Positions 25,721-35,169 of a stretch of 64,000 nucleotides of DNA are shown here, piece after piece; position 1 is the stretch's first letter, and each line of letters begins with the position of its first letter. The DNA is from Polyangium sp. 6x1 (GTDB lineage: Bacteria; Myxococcota_A; Polyangia; Polyangiales; Polyangiaceae): assembly GCF_029946515.1 (NCBI RefSeq), contig NZ_JARZHH010000013.1, positions 62,001-126,000 on the forward strand, written 5' to 3'. The translations under genes were made by a program, and so were the position numbers. Below the pieces are notes generated by a model, which did no database searches, was not told where the DNA came from, and saw only the letters and a program-made list of their open reading frames with translations.

Positions 25721-28700
25721 GGGCCACCCGTCCACGCGCGGGGCGTTCGTCCGGGCGAATGAACGCCGGGGGGAGGAAATCGAGCGTGCCCGAATACCAG
25801 GCCGCAGAGCTCTTCACCGTCTTCATGGGGAAGCCCTGCGGCTCCCATGGGACGAAGCCCTTTCCAGGCTGGAACGACATGCATTCGGCCGTCTCCGGAT
25901 CCATCGCGACGAGGTGGACCCACGCGTTGCCCACGAGCTCGCGGATGGCCGGCTGCTTTTCGTAGATCCTGGCGAGGATCTCGGTCTTCGCCACGACGAG
26001 CAACTGGAGCCGCATCGGCTCGTGGATCTCGATCATCTGCCGGGGCAAACCCGTGCGCAGATCGCCCGAGGCGCCCTCCATCACGCCGATGAGCCCCGCG
26101 ACGTTGTGGGGGACCTTCGTCCCGCAGCCGTACGTCGTGTTGTCGACCGTGGAGAAGTAGTACTCGAGGTTGATGCCCGCGCCGACGGGGCCGGCGGCGA
26201 GCAAGATGCCTTCGAGGATCGTGCCCTCGGGGTCGATGGACGGATCGTACGAGATCAAAAAACATCGGCGGTCGAGGAACACGCCCTGCGAGATCGATCG
26301 AGGTCCGACGATGCCGAACGCGACCGTCGCGTGGCCGAGCTCGGGCCGCGCCTGCGAGAGGTCCGCGGCGCGGCCGATCACGTGCCGGAGCGCGCGCGCC
26401 GGCGTGGGGTTTTTCGGGGCCGATTCGAACTTGCGGCACCGCTCGTGCGCCGAGCGTTCCCGGGCCTTCTGGAGCACGCCGCGGAGCCTGCCCACAGCCG
26501 CGTGGAAGTCGTCGGGGACGTCGACGAGGTCGAAATAGGTGATCTCGTCTGTCGCGGTGTTGTGCTCGGAGCCGAGGAACCAGGTGTCGTCCGGGATGTC
26601 GATGCCCCGCTCGCGCAGGATCGCGCGGACCTCGGGGGCGTTCGCCATGCGCGCGACCACGCGGGCGTTCGGGCCGCCATGGTTGCCGCCGCAGGCGCCG
26701 CAGTCGTACGCGGAGAGGTGAGGGTTGTTGCGGCTCTCGGAGCCGTGCCCCGAGAGCAGGACGAGCGGCGCGAAGTCGCGGACGAGGCCGATGATCCGGA
26801 GGAGCGACGCCACACGATCCGCCTGTTCGGCGAAGGTGAAATGGGTCTTCTGGAGCTCGCCTTGTTTCGGCTCCGAACCTTTTTCGCGCTCGCGATCGAG
26901 CGGCACTTCGGTCTCGACGGCGGGCAGCGCGGCGTCCTTCATGCGGCGCGACATGCGATCGAACGCGCGCGGGAAGAGCAGCCGGCCGAAGACGGGGAAG
27001 AGCGAGAAGAACCCGAGGATGTCGATGACGAAATAGGACGAGACGGGATTGCGGGTGACCTCGCGGATGACGTCGCGGAGCGCGGCGAGGGCGCGCGTGC
27101 GGAGCGAGCGCGACGCCCACGCGTGCAGCGCCTCGGGGCGCGGGACCTCGCAGAGCTGCGCCGCGGGCGTCGCGACGATCGGGCACAGCGGCACGGCCTC
27201 GCGCGCGCCGAGCCCCTCGTACGCGATCGGCACGCCGAAGAAGCCCGCGGCGCCGAAGGTCTGGTACGAGGGCCGGAGCTCCTCGATGTGCCGGCGGATG
27301 GCTTCCTCGCGATCGTCGAAGCAGCAGACGATCTGCGCCTCGCGCCGGCCCACGTACGGCTTGCGCTGACGGACGTTCTCGGTGAGCGCCTCGAGCACGG
27401 CGTCGCGGTAATGGATCTCGTAGGCGTTGTGCCAGAGCGGCGTGAGGGTGTCGGGGTCGCACGCGTCGAGCGTCGCGAGCAGGCGCGTGACGCCTTCGAG
27501 CGAGGTCGCGCGGAGCTCGCCCGGGGAGACGCCGAGGTGCTGCGCGAGCAAGAAGAGGCGGAACGCGTGGCGCCGCGCGGAGCGTCCGCCATTCACGTGC
27601 TCGGCGCTCTGCTTCAGATCGAAGACCATGTCGGCGAGGCGAAGGAGGGCCCCGTCGTCGCCGGCCGCGGCGCCCGCGGGTCGCGCCTCGAACAAGGCGC
27701 GCGCGCGCTCGGCGAGGAAATCGGGCAGCTCGCCGAGGAAGAGCGCATGCCGGACGAGCAGCTCCGGCAGGTGGTGCGAGAAGTAATGGCGGAAGGCGTC
27801 GATGTCGCCGTCGTGCCCGAAGGCGCGCAAGGAGGCGCGCCGCACGAAGAGCACCTCGTAGAAGAGGCGCACCGCGAGGAACTGGAGCAAATCGATCGGG
27901 TGCGCCCGTTGCGCGGGGTAATTCGGGTGCGTCTCGCGCCAGTGCACCATGCCCCCGAGCCCGGGCAAACCCACGCAGATGCGGCGAAGATAGGGCCCCC
28001 AGTGCGGCTCGGGCACGCCGAGGCGCTCGAGGCTCTGGAGGATCGCGTCGACGGCGAGCGGCGGGAGCTCCCGAAGCGCGTCGCGGGCGCCGGGCAAATC
28101 TTCGAGCTCGAAGAATCGGTCGTGCTCGGCCATTTTGCGGAACGCGTCGTAAAAGCCGAGCGAGCGGCCCGCGACGTGCCAGGCCGCGAGGCCCTCGTCG
28201 AGGAAGGCCATGGTCACGCGCATGATCTGCGGGTGAATCTTCTCGTGGATGTCCTCGCCCGTGAGCGCGAGGAGCAAATCGCGGTGGCACGTCTCGGGGC
28301 CGACCTTGCCGATGTGCTCCTCCCACCTTCGCGCGGCGTGCTCCATCATCTGCTGGCGAGGATCCCGCGCGGTGAGCTCGGCGATCAGGCTCTCGCTCGA
28401 CGGCGGGCCGCCGAACGCGGATTCGAGCGCACGGAGCGCCTCGAACCCACGCCGGCGCAGCTGATCGGGGCCGAGGTCGTGGACGACGGTGAGGCAGAGG
28501 CGCGCGATTTCGCTGGTCGCCGCGCCGGCATGCGGCCCGAGCGCGCCGTCGCGCTCTTCGAGGTGCGCGCGGACGGTGTCCCGGACCCGCGCGGCGAGCT
28601 CGGCGGTAAGCGGAATGGCCGGGCCGCCCCAGGCTTCGAGGTGCTCGATGCGCTCGAAGAGCGCCTCGATCCGCGCGCCCACGGGCTCCTCGGGCGTGAG

Positions 28701-29648
28701 GTTCTCGGCGTGGATCGGCGAGAATGGATCGGACAAACCAAAGCTCTGGAGGCTCGCGCGGAGCAAGGAGAGGACGGCGAGGCCCTCGGGATCCCGCCGC
28801 ATTCGCTCGGCGATCGCGGGGAGCGTGCCCTCCACGCCGAAATGGGCGAGGAGGACGCGGCGCACCTTGCGCACCTCGGCTTCGAGCCAGCGCTCGGGGC
28901 GGTCTTTCGCGGGGCCCGCGGCGAGTTTGTCGCGGACGAGGTCGAGGTAGCCGGCCCGCGCCTCCTCGGGGATCCCGAGCGCGTCGAATGCGCGCGTGAC
29001 GGCGCCGGGATCGGCGCTCCCGCTCGTCGGCCCGTCGAGGCAAGCCTCTTCGAGCACGGCCGCGGGGACGGGCGTGGCGAAGAGCTCCGCGAGCAGATCG
29101 GCCACCGTGAAATCGCGGCCGACGCGCGCGAGCGAGGCCTCGAATTCGTGTTTCGCCGCGGCGAGCAGGCGCTCGCGGGCCTCCGCGGAGAGCTCGGGCC
29201 GGAGCACGGAAAACACGTTCGGCCCGAAGCGCGCTTCGGCGCCCTCGCCGGGCTCGAGCGGGTCGAGGCCGTGCAGCAAGGCGAGGCGCTCGACGTCGCG
29301 CGTGGTGACCGTCCGATCACCGATGCGGAGGAGCGGCTCGGGCTCGGCGGCGTCATTCCTCGCGCGGCGCGCGCGTTCGAGGTCCTCGTCGGTGATCCGG
29401 CCGATGGAGTAGAGCCGCCGGTACTCGGCGAGCGGCAGGTATCCGCGCCCGCCGAGCACGCGGCGCGCCTCCAGGACGGCCTCCTCGAAATGGAGGTGCT
29501 GGAAGCCGTGGAGCGTGTTGTGGTGGATGAACGTATCGATCGGCCCCTGTCCGGGCAGGACATGGGCGATGTGGTGGATCTCGTGCTCGAGGTGTTTCCT
29601 CGATTCGACGGAGATGCCGCGCGGGACGGCGGAGAGCTGTACGCGCAT
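25713..29648 (-). CDS. dabA: DabA-like inorganic carbon transporter subunit (DUF2309)
   Basis: 1311 residues, a large soluble or peripheral protein. DUF2309/DabA couples CO2 hydration to a membrane partner (DabB) using a beta-carbonic-anhydrase-like zinc site. The metal and catalytic residues are all readable: IVCCFDDREE (C776 and D778) and LSGHGSESRNNPHLSAYDC (H968 and C983). The His-to-Cys spacing of 15 equals that of the characterised Halothiobacillus protein (C351, D353, H524, C539). The usual family opening is present (HHIAHVLPGQGPIDTFIHHN). The protein is longer than the roughly 830-residue founding member; the C776 position implies a large N-terminal addition. It starts 7 bp after the first NuoM-like gene and overlaps the NuoL-like gene. 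A cation-coupled bicarbonate accumulation role is likely but inferred. Confidence 0.9.
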   Translation of the reverse strand: MRVQLSAVPRGISVESRKHLEHEIHHIAHVLPGQGPIDTFIHHNTLHGFQHLHFEEAVLEARRVLGGRGYLPLAEYRRLYSIGRITDEDLERARRARNDAAEPEPLLRIGDRTVTTRDVERLALLHGLDPLEPGEGAEARFGPNVFSVLRPELSAEARERLLAAAKHEFEASLARVGRDFTVADLLAELFATPVPAAVLEEACLDGPTSGSADPGAVTRAFDALGIPEEARAGYLDLVRDKLAAGPAKDRPERWLEAEVRKVRRVLLAHFGVEGTLPAIAERMRRDPEGLAVLSLLRASLQSFGLSDPFSPIHAENLTPEEPVGARIEALFERIEHLEAWGGPAIPLTAELAARVRDTVRAHLEERDGALGPHAGAATSEIARLCLTVVHDLGPDQLRRRGFEALRALESAFGGPPSSESLIAELTARDPRQQMMEHAARRWEEHIGKVGPETCHRDLLLALTGEDIHEKIHPQIMRVTMAFLDEGLAAWHVAGRSLGFYDAFRKMAEHDRFFELEDLPGARDALRELPPLAVDAILQSLERLGVPEPHWGPYLRRICVGLPGLGGMVHWRETHPNYPAQRAHPIDLLQFLAVRLFYEVLFVRRASLRAFGHDGDIDAFRHYFSHHLPELLVRHALFLGELPDFLAERARALFEARPAGAAAGDDGALLRLADMVFDLKQSAEHVNGGRSARRHAFRLFLLAQHLGVSPGELRATSLEGVTRLLATLDACDPDTLTPLWHNAYEIHYRDAVLEALTENVRQRKPYVGRREAQIVCCFDDREEAIRRHIEELRPSYQTFGAAGFFGVPIAYEGLGAREAVPLCPIVATPAAQLCEVPRPEALHAWASRSLRTRALAALRDVIREVTRNPVSSYFVIDILGFFSLFPVFGRLLFPRAFDRMSRRMKDAALPAVETEVPLDREREKGSEPKQGELQKTHFTFAEQADRVASLLRIIGLVRDFAPLVLLSGHGSESRNNPHLSAYDCGACGGNHGGPNARVVARMANAPEVRAILRERGIDIPDDTWFLGSEHNTATDEITYFDLVDVPDDFHAAVGRLRGVLQKARERSAHERCRKFESAPKNPTPARALRHVIGRAADLSQARPELGHATVAFGIVGPRSISQGVFLDRRCFLISYDPSIDPEGTILEGILLAAGPVGAGINLEYYFSTVDNTTYGCGTKVPHNVAGLIGVMEGASGDLRTGLPRQMIEIHEPMRLQLLVVAKTEILARIYEKQPAIRELVGNAWVHLVAMDPETAECMSFQPGKGFVPWEPQGFPMKTVKSSAAWYSGTLDFLPPAFIRPDERPARGRVAHA

Positions 29649-29655
29649 ACGAGGC

Positions 29656-31116
29656 TTATCCGTGGAAGAGCGTCGCCATGTGCGAGACCGTGGCGGCGAA
29701 GAGGTCGAGGGCGGCGCGCGGGGCGACGCCGAGCGCGACGATGAGCACCCCGAGCGGCGCGGCGGCGAGGAGCTCCCGCGGTTCGAGGTCCCGGAGGTGT
29801 TTCCAGCGGGGATTCAAGGGGCCGAAGAAGAGGCGGCCGATGGCGCGCATCGAATATCCGGCCGTGATGAGGACGCCGACGGTCGCGATTCCAGCAAAAT
29901 AGTCGTATCGCTGGAACGTGCCGACGAGCGTGGACAATTCGCTGACGAACCCGGCGAGCCCGGGCAAACCCATCGACCCGAGGAGCGCGAGGGAGAGCGC
30001 CACGAAGAACCGCGGCGTGACGCTCGCGAGGCCGCCGTAATGGCGCAGGTCGCGGGTCTTCGTGCGGCGCTCGAGCGCGCCGACGAGGAGGAAGAGCGCG
30101 GCGCTGGAGACGCCGTGCGTGCACATCTGCATCGTGGCGCCCGTGAGCCCGGCCCCGTTCAGCGAGGAGACGCCGATCAAGACGAAGCCCATGTGGCTCA
30201 TCGAGCCATAGGCCACCATGGTCTTGAGGTCGGGCTGGCGGAACGCGAGGAGCGCGCCGTAGACGATATTGACGAGGCCGAGCAAGAAGAGGAGCGGCAC
30301 GAGCGACTCCGCGCCGGCGGGCAAGAGCGCCGTGAGGCGGAGCAGGCCATACGCGCCCATCTTCGCGAGCACGGCCGAAAAGACCATGCTGACGGGCGGC
30401 TCGGATTCGACGTAGGCGAGCGGGAGCCAGCCGTGCAGCGGGAAGACGGGGATCTTCACCGCGAGGCCCGCGAAGAGGCCGAGGAAGAGCAGGACCTGCG
30501 TCGCCCGGCCGAGCCCGGCGCTCGCGTTCTGCATCTCGACCATCCCGAAGCCGTGCTGCGGCACCGAGAGGTGCAGCGCGAGGATCGCGACCAGCATGAG
30601 GACGGAGCCGGCGAGCGTGTACAGGAAGAAGCTCATGCTCGCGGCCGAGCGGTTTTTCCCGCCCCACACGCTGACCAGGAAAAACAACGGGACGAGGGTG
30701 AGCTCCCAGAAGACGTAAAAGAGCGACCACGAGAGCGACGTGAAGACGCCCAGGACCGCGAATTCGAGGAGCAAGAACCAGGCGAAATATCCCTTCACCC
30801 GGTGCGCGCCGTGAAGCGAGGCGACGAGCGCGACGAGCATCACGAGCGTCGTCAGGAGCACCATCGGAAAGGAGATTCCATCGACGCCCAGCGCGGCGGC
30901 TCCGTCGGCATCCGGGGACCACGGGAATGGCGCGACGAACTGCAGCGCGGCGGTGCCACGGTCGAACGATGGGACGAGGCTCCACGACGCGATGAATGCG
31001 AGCGCCGCGTGGAAGAGAGCCACGCCTTTGATCAACCGGACGTTCCCGGGCGGGAGCAGAATGACGAGGATCGCGCCGAGCAAGGGCGGGAAAATCGTCA
31101 GGAGAAGGCTCGGCAT
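29656..31116 (-). CDS. NuoM-like proton-antiporter subunit (first in operon)
   Basis: 486 residues, about 14 membrane helices. The canonical NuoM residues are intact: YVFWELTLVPLFFLVSVWG (TM5 Glu), LAVKIPVFPLHGWLPLAYVE (TM7 Lys), AKMGAYGLLRL (TM8 Lys) and FRQPDLKTMVAYGSMSHMG. Of the three NuoM-like proteins here it is closest to true NuoM. It is the promoter-proximal gene of the operon, separated by 194 bp from the divergent SulP gene and by 7 bp from dabA. Membrane location in the cytoplasmic membrane follows from the family; participation in a DabA complex is inferred from gene order. Confidence 0.88.
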   Translation of the reverse strand: MPSLLLTIFPPLLGAILVILLPPGNVRLIKGVALFHAALAFIASWSLVPSFDRGTAALQFVAPFPWSPDADGAAALGVDGISFPMVLLTTLVMLVALVASLHGAHRVKGYFAWFLLLEFAVLGVFTSLSWSLFYVFWELTLVPLFFLVSVWGGKNRSAASMSFFLYTLAGSVLMLVAILALHLSVPQHGFGMVEMQNASAGLGRATQVLLFLGLFAGLAVKIPVFPLHGWLPLAYVESEPPVSMVFSAVLAKMGAYGLLRLTALLPAGAESLVPLLFLLGLVNIVYGALLAFRQPDLKTMVAYGSMSHMGFVLIGVSSLNGAGLTGATMQMCTHGVSSAALFLLVGALERRTKTRDLRHYGGLASVTPRFFVALSLALLGSMGLPGLAGFVSELSTLVGTFQRYDYFAGIATVGVLITAGYSMRAIGRLFFGPLNPRWKHLRDLEPRELLAAAPLGVLIVALGVAPRAALDLFAATVSHMATLFHG

Positions 31117-31310
31117 AAATAGGTGCTCACCGCAGGAACGAAACGTCCCCGCGGGTGCTACTTGCGGCTTGTATCCCTGAGACGGGACGAGTGGCGCGTT
31201 GGTTCCCGGGAACCTGTTCGTGGGCTCGATCCGTCTTGCGGATCGGATCGCACGACCGACGTCGTGGGGAACGGAATTCCGACGTCCGTGACCGATCCGC
31301 AGAGGGTTTT
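31117..31310. promoter_or_regulatory. Divergent promoter region of the DabA operon and SulP gene
   Basis: 194 bp separate the start codons of the first NuoM-like gene and the SulP gene, so both promoters must lie here or within coding sequence. I see no convincing -35/-10 pair or long inverted repeat by eye. The shared spacer suggests co-regulation. Confidence 0.45.
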
Positions 31311-32951
31311 ATGGACAAGCCGGACCAGAGCGCCGGTGTGCCCACGGGCGCGCCTTCCATCCGGAACGACCTCGTTTCCGGATTTCTCGTTTTTTTGATC
31401 GCGTTACCGCTTTGCCTCGGCATCGCCATGGCGAGTGGTTTTCCGCCCGTGGCGGGCATCATCACGGCCGTCATCGGCGGCGTGGTTGCTACATGGATAG
31501 GCAGCGCAGCGCTCACCATCAAGGGGCCGGCCGCGGGGCTCATCGTCATCGCCCTCGGCGCGGTGACGGAGCTCGGGAACGGAAATGGCTCCGTCGGGTA
31601 TCGCCGCGCGCTCGCGACCATCGTGGTCGCGGCCGTCCTCCAGATCGGGTTTGCCCTCGCGCGCGCCGGGGCGCTCGGCGATTTCTTCCCGTCGTCCGTG
31701 GTGCACGGGATGCTCGCGGCGATCGGCATCATCATCTGCTCGAAGCAGATCCACGTGGCGCTCGGCGTGTCGCCCGACGCGAAGGAGCCGGTCCACCTGC
31801 TGCTCGAGATCCCGCGCAGCCTCGGGCGCCTGAACCCGGAGATCGCGATCATCGGCGGCGTGAGCCTCGCGATCCTGTTCGCGTTCCCCGTGCTCGCGAA
31901 GCGGTTCGCGTTCCTGAAGAAGATCCCCGCGCCGCTCTTCGTCCTCGCGATCTCGGTGCCGCTCGCGTACCTGTTCGACCTCGAGCACGAGCACACGTAC
32001 ACGTTCTCGATCAACCACCACGACTACAAGATCGGGCCGAACTTCCTGGTGAACCTCCCGGGAAACGTGCTTGCGGCGGTGACGACGCCGGATTTCAGCG
32101 CGGTCCTCTCGGGGCCCTCGCTCAAGTACATCGTGATGTTCGCGCTCGTCGGCAGCATCGAGAGCTTGCTCAGCGCAAAGGCCGTCGACGCGCTGGATCC
32201 GGAGAAGCGCCGCTCCGACCTCGACAAGGACCTCCTGGCGACGGGCGTCGGCAACCTGATCGCAGGCCTCATCGGCGGCCTGCCCATGATCTCGGAGATC
32301 GTGCGCAGCTCGGCGAACATCGGTTACGGCGCGCGCTCACGCCTGTCGAACTTCTTCCACGGGCTGTTCCTGCTGCTCTTCGTGGCCTTCTTGCCCGGCC
32401 TCATCCACCGCATCCCGCTGGCCGCGCTCGCGGCGATGCTGATCTTCACGGGCACGCGCCTCGCGTCGCCCCACGAGTTCGTCAAGACGTTCCGCATCGG
32501 CCGCGAGCAGCTCCTCGTGTTCGTGGCGACGACCGTCGTGACGATCGCGACCGACCTGCTCGTCGGCGTGGCGGCTGGCATCGTGATCAAGATGGTCATT
32601 CACGTCGTGAACGGGGCGCCCATCACGAGCCTGTTCCGGCCCGACATCGAGGAGCGTTCGCTCGGGGATCGCGTCGTGCTGCGGATCCGGCACGCCGCGG
32701 TGTTCAGCAACTACCTCTCGATCAAGGGGAGGCTCGCGAAGCACGACGCGAAGCACGTGGTCGTCGACTTCGACCATGCCCGCCTCGTGGACCACACCGT
32801 GATGGAGAAGCTCCACGAGCTGCAGGGCGAGTACGAGCGGAGCGGGCGCACGCTGGAGGTGATCGGCCTCGATCGGCACCGGAGCCTGTCGGAGCACCCG
32901 CTCGCGGCGCGCCGGAAGATCGCGCTGGAGCGCGCCGGCTCGACGCCCTGA
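31311..32951 (+). CDS. SulP family anion transporter with STAS domain
   Basis: 546 residues. Membrane domain: PSIRNDLVSGFLVFLIALPLCLGIAMASG, GIITAVIGGVVATWIG, IKGPAAGLIVIALGAV (the conserved substrate-region motif) and LVGSIESLLSAKAVD. A C-terminal STAS domain follows from about residue 440. SulP proteins carry sulfate, bicarbonate or other anions; the BicA and DauA subgroups carry bicarbonate or dicarboxylates. Location opposite the DabA operon makes bicarbonate the favoured guess, not a demonstrated substrate. ATG 31311 follows GAGGG. An upstream in-frame start at 31155 would cross the divergent promoter region and was rejected. The gene ends at a strong hairpin (32979-33016). Confidence 0.85.
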   Translation: MDKPDQSAGVPTGAPSIRNDLVSGFLVFLIALPLCLGIAMASGFPPVAGIITAVIGGVVATWIGSAALTIKGPAAGLIVIALGAVTELGNGNGSVGYRRALATIVVAAVLQIGFALARAGALGDFFPSSVVHGMLAAIGIIICSKQIHVALGVSPDAKEPVHLLLEIPRSLGRLNPEIAIIGGVSLAILFAFPVLAKRFAFLKKIPAPLFVLAISVPLAYLFDLEHEHTYTFSINHHDYKIGPNFLVNLPGNVLAAVTTPDFSAVLSGPSLKYIVMFALVGSIESLLSAKAVDALDPEKRRSDLDKDLLATGVGNLIAGLIGGLPMISEIVRSSANIGYGARSRLSNFFHGLFLLLFVAFLPGLIHRIPLAALAAMLIFTGTRLASPHEFVKTFRIGREQLLVFVATTVVTIATDLLVGVAAGIVIKMVIHVVNGAPITSLFRPDIEERSLGDRVVLRIRHAAVFSNYLSIKGRLAKHDAKHVVVDFDHARLVDHTVMEKLHELQGEYERSGRTLEVIGLDRHRSLSEHPLAARRKIALERAGSTP

Positions 32952-32978
32952 GTCTGCCCGGCCGAACCTGAAAGCAAA

Positions 32979-33016
32979 ACGTCCCCCTTCCCGGTGTGCT
33001 CCGGGGAGGGGGACGT
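32979..33016. terminator. Strong bidirectional terminator hairpin
   Basis: Arms ACGTCCCCCTTCCCGG and CCGGGGAGGGGGACGT pair over 16 bp with one wobble around a 6-nt loop. It lies between the SulP gene stop (28 bp away) and the convergent Lys-rich gene stop. Beyond the stem the minus-strand transcript enters TTTTGCTTT, a T-rich tract, so intrinsic termination looks better in that direction. Confidence 0.8.
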
Positions 33017-33060
33017 CGTGGTTTCGAACCGAGGGCCGGCGAGGGCCGGCCCGCTTCGAC

Positions 33061-33723
33061 TCAGCCGCCGGCGGCGCGCATCGGGGGCTTCAGGGGCAGC
33101 GGGAGCGGGGCCATGGGGCCCGGCGTCGAGGGCGCGGCCTTCGGCGCGGCTTCGCCGTCGAGCGCGGCGAGGGCCATCATGCAGCGGTCCATCCCGTGGT
33201 CGAGGGCGGCCTCGCGCTGGAAGACCTTCGAGAGCTTCACGAGCTTCAGCGAGGTCTGCTTGCCGAAGTCGATCTCGCGCTCGAGGAAGGCCTCGAACGA
33301 GCCGTAGCCCTTCGCCTGGAAGAGCTGTTGCTCCTGGATCTCGGCGAGGACCAGGCCGATGTCGAAGAAGCCCTTCTCCATGCGCTTGCGCAGGGTGCGG
33401 ATCTTCGTGGTCTGGTTGTGGAGCTCGGCGATCTTCGCCTTGATCGCGTCGGCACCTTCCGGCACGCGGATCGTGGCGCGCGCGCTGCCCGGCGGGGCAG
33501 GCTCGGCGGCCCGGGCCCGCGCCTCGGCGGCGTGTTTGGCCGCGTGGCGAGCGGCCCACGGCGCGGCCCCTCGCAAACCGAGCTTGCGCTTCGAGCCCTT
33601 GGCGTCGTCGTCCTTCTCCCGGGCCTTCGTCCCGGACTTCGGGGCGTCGCCGCTCGCGCGCGAGCTCGAATGTTTCTTCGCGGAGCGTTTCTCCGAGCTC
33701 TTCGTCTTTGTCGATTTCGCCAT
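33061..33723 (-). CDS. Lys-rich protein with a possible helix-turn-helix core
   Basis: 220 residues. The first 60 residues are Lys/Ser/Arg-rich (KSSEKRSAKKHSSS), like histone H1-type tails. A central helical block (about 95-165) reads KIRTLRKRMEKGFFDIGLVL, GYGSFEAFLEREIDFGKQTS, LKLVKLSKVFQRE. The SFEAFLERE...S-x-LK pattern resembles a short helix-turn-helix seen in phage/plasmid-type proteins. The C-terminus is a Pro/Ala tail. A nucleic-acid-binding role is plausible; no family is confidently recognised. It converges on the SulP gene. Start ATG 33723. Confidence 0.7.
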   Translation of the reverse strand: MAKSTKTKSSEKRSAKKHSSSRASGDAPKSGTKAREKDDDAKGSKRKLGLRGAAPWAARHAAKHAAEARARAAEPAPPGSARATIRVPEGADAIKAKIAELHNQTTKIRTLRKRMEKGFFDIGLVLAEIQEQQLFQAKGYGSFEAFLEREIDFGKQTSLKLVKLSKVFQREAALDHGMDRCMMALAALDGEAAPKAAPSTPGPMAPLPLPLKPPMRAAGG

Positions 33724-33995
33724 GTCGCTGCGTCCCGCTTCTGCGATAATCCCCGTCCCACGCGTATCGCCACGCGAACTGGGGCGCGCCGTACGGTTCG
33801 AGCCGGACGGCTGTCAAGTGCACGTGAAGGCTATACGCCCGTCGCCTTACCAAAATTTGAGCCAGTCCGTCCAGAAACTTCGGACGTATGGTCAATTTGT
33901 GTCCGGGCAGGCGGACGGACAGGTCTAAAGGATGGGCCCCGAGGACCGGGGGGGCGAGCGGGGAAAGGGCCGTTTTCGTGCTAGATCCGCGCCCC

Positions 33996-35120
33996 ATGGC
34001 CTCTCGCACTGACGCGCCCCTCTCCCCCGGCACGGATCCCGAGGCCGCCTCCGCGACGCCCTCGGAGCCGGCCCGGTCCGGCGGCCCGGCCTTGCCGCGC
34101 ATCGCCGTCGTGGTCAACGGCAACGCCAAGAGCGTCACGGCAGAGGTGATCGAGACGCTCGATCAGATCCTCGACAGCGGCGATCTCTTCGTGTCGCGCA
34201 GCGTCGAGGAGAGCGAGGGCATCGCGCGGACGCTCGTGGATCGCGGCTACGGGACGATCCTCACCGGCGGCGGGGACGGGACGTTCACGTCGGTCGTCAC
34301 GGCCGTCGTGAACGAAGCAAAGCGGAGGAGCGCGCCGATCCCGCGCTTCGGTCTCTTGCGGCTCGGGACGGGCAACTCGCTCGCGTGGGTGCTCGGCGCG
34401 AGCGGCGCGGGTGAGCGAGGCTCGGGCGGGTTCCGCGGGCTCGCGGTGGACCTCTCGCGCCTGCGCGCCGACGCGGGGAGCCGCTGGCTCCGGCTCGTCG
34501 AGGCCGAGGGCGTGCTCTCGCCGTTCTGCGGTTTCGGCATCGATGCCGAGATGCTCAAGGACTACACGCGGGTGAAGGGCCTGCTCGCGCGTGGCCCGCT
34601 GAAGCGCGTCGCGCCGGGCATCTTGTCCTACGCGATCGCGGCGACGACGAAGACCTTGCCGAGCTACTTCGTGCGCCGCACGCCGCACTGCCGCGTGATC
34701 AACACGGGGAGCGACGCCGTGCGCGTGGGCGAGAAGGGCTCGATCCTCGGCGCGCCGATCCGCAAGGGAGGCGTGATCTACGAGGGGCCGGCGAAGCTCG
34801 CGTGCGTCGCGACGATCCCGTATTACGGCTTCGGCCTGCGCATGTTCCCGTACGCCGAGGATCGACCGGACCGCATGCAGTTGCGGGTCACGAACCTCTC
34901 GCCCGTGGCCTTCGTGTCGAACTTCCAGACGATCTGGCGCGGCGAGTACGAGAACCTCGAGAACACGTTCGACTTCTTCGTCGACGACATCACGATCGAG
35001 ATGGACCCGTCGACGGCGTTCCAGATCGGCGGCGACGTGCGGGGTGATCGCCACAGCGTCCGGGTTCGTCTGACCGAACCGATCCGCATCGTCGATTTTT
35101 ACGCGCCGCCGCGGGGGTAG
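33996..35120 (+). CDS. Diacylglycerol/lipid kinase catalytic-domain protein
   Basis: 374 residues. After a Ser/Pro/Ala-rich leader of about 30 residues the DAGK catalytic fold begins: IAVVVNGNAKS, then ILTGGGDGTFTSVV (the nucleotide-binding GGGDGT motif), then RLGTGNSLAWVLG, a variant of the usual GT-x-NDFA. The C-terminal beta-sandwich is present (GFGIDAEML, VSNFQTIWRGEY, DITIEMD, FQIGGDV). The family phosphorylates lipids such as diacylglycerol, sphingoid bases or undecaprenol. The NSLAW variant and the long insert make the substrate uncertain. ATG 33996 is chosen; GTG 33978 is possible. The inositol-lipid-related genes lie close by. Confidence 0.82.
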   Translation: MASRTDAPLSPGTDPEAASATPSEPARSGGPALPRIAVVVNGNAKSVTAEVIETLDQILDSGDLFVSRSVEESEGIARTLVDRGYGTILTGGGDGTFTSVVTAVVNEAKRRSAPIPRFGLLRLGTGNSLAWVLGASGAGERGSGGFRGLAVDLSRLRADAGSRWLRLVEAEGVLSPFCGFGIDAEMLKDYTRVKGLLARGPLKRVAPGILSYAIAATTKTLPSYFVRRTPHCRVINTGSDAVRVGEKGSILGAPIRKGGVIYEGPAKLACVATIPYYGFGLRMFPYAEDRPDRMQLRVTNLSPVAFVSNFQTIWRGEYENLENTFDFFVDDITIEMDPSTAFQIGGDVRGDRHSVRVRLTEPIRIVDFYAPPRG

Positions 35121-35169
35121 CGGGCGCGGCGAGCTTGTTCGCGGCGCTTTGCCGCGTCACGCTCGCCGG

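Noticed and set aside
23639-25762. A 707-codon plus-strand frame opposite the NuoL-like gene
   Set aside because: Low-complexity charged translation with no membrane pattern or motif; a shadow of the real gene.
25530-29744. A 1404-codon open frame on the plus strand opposite dabA
   Set aside because: It is antisense to a protein with a clear family and catalytic residues. Its translation is rich in Arg, Glu and His with no domain, as expected for a mirror frame in very GC-rich DNA.
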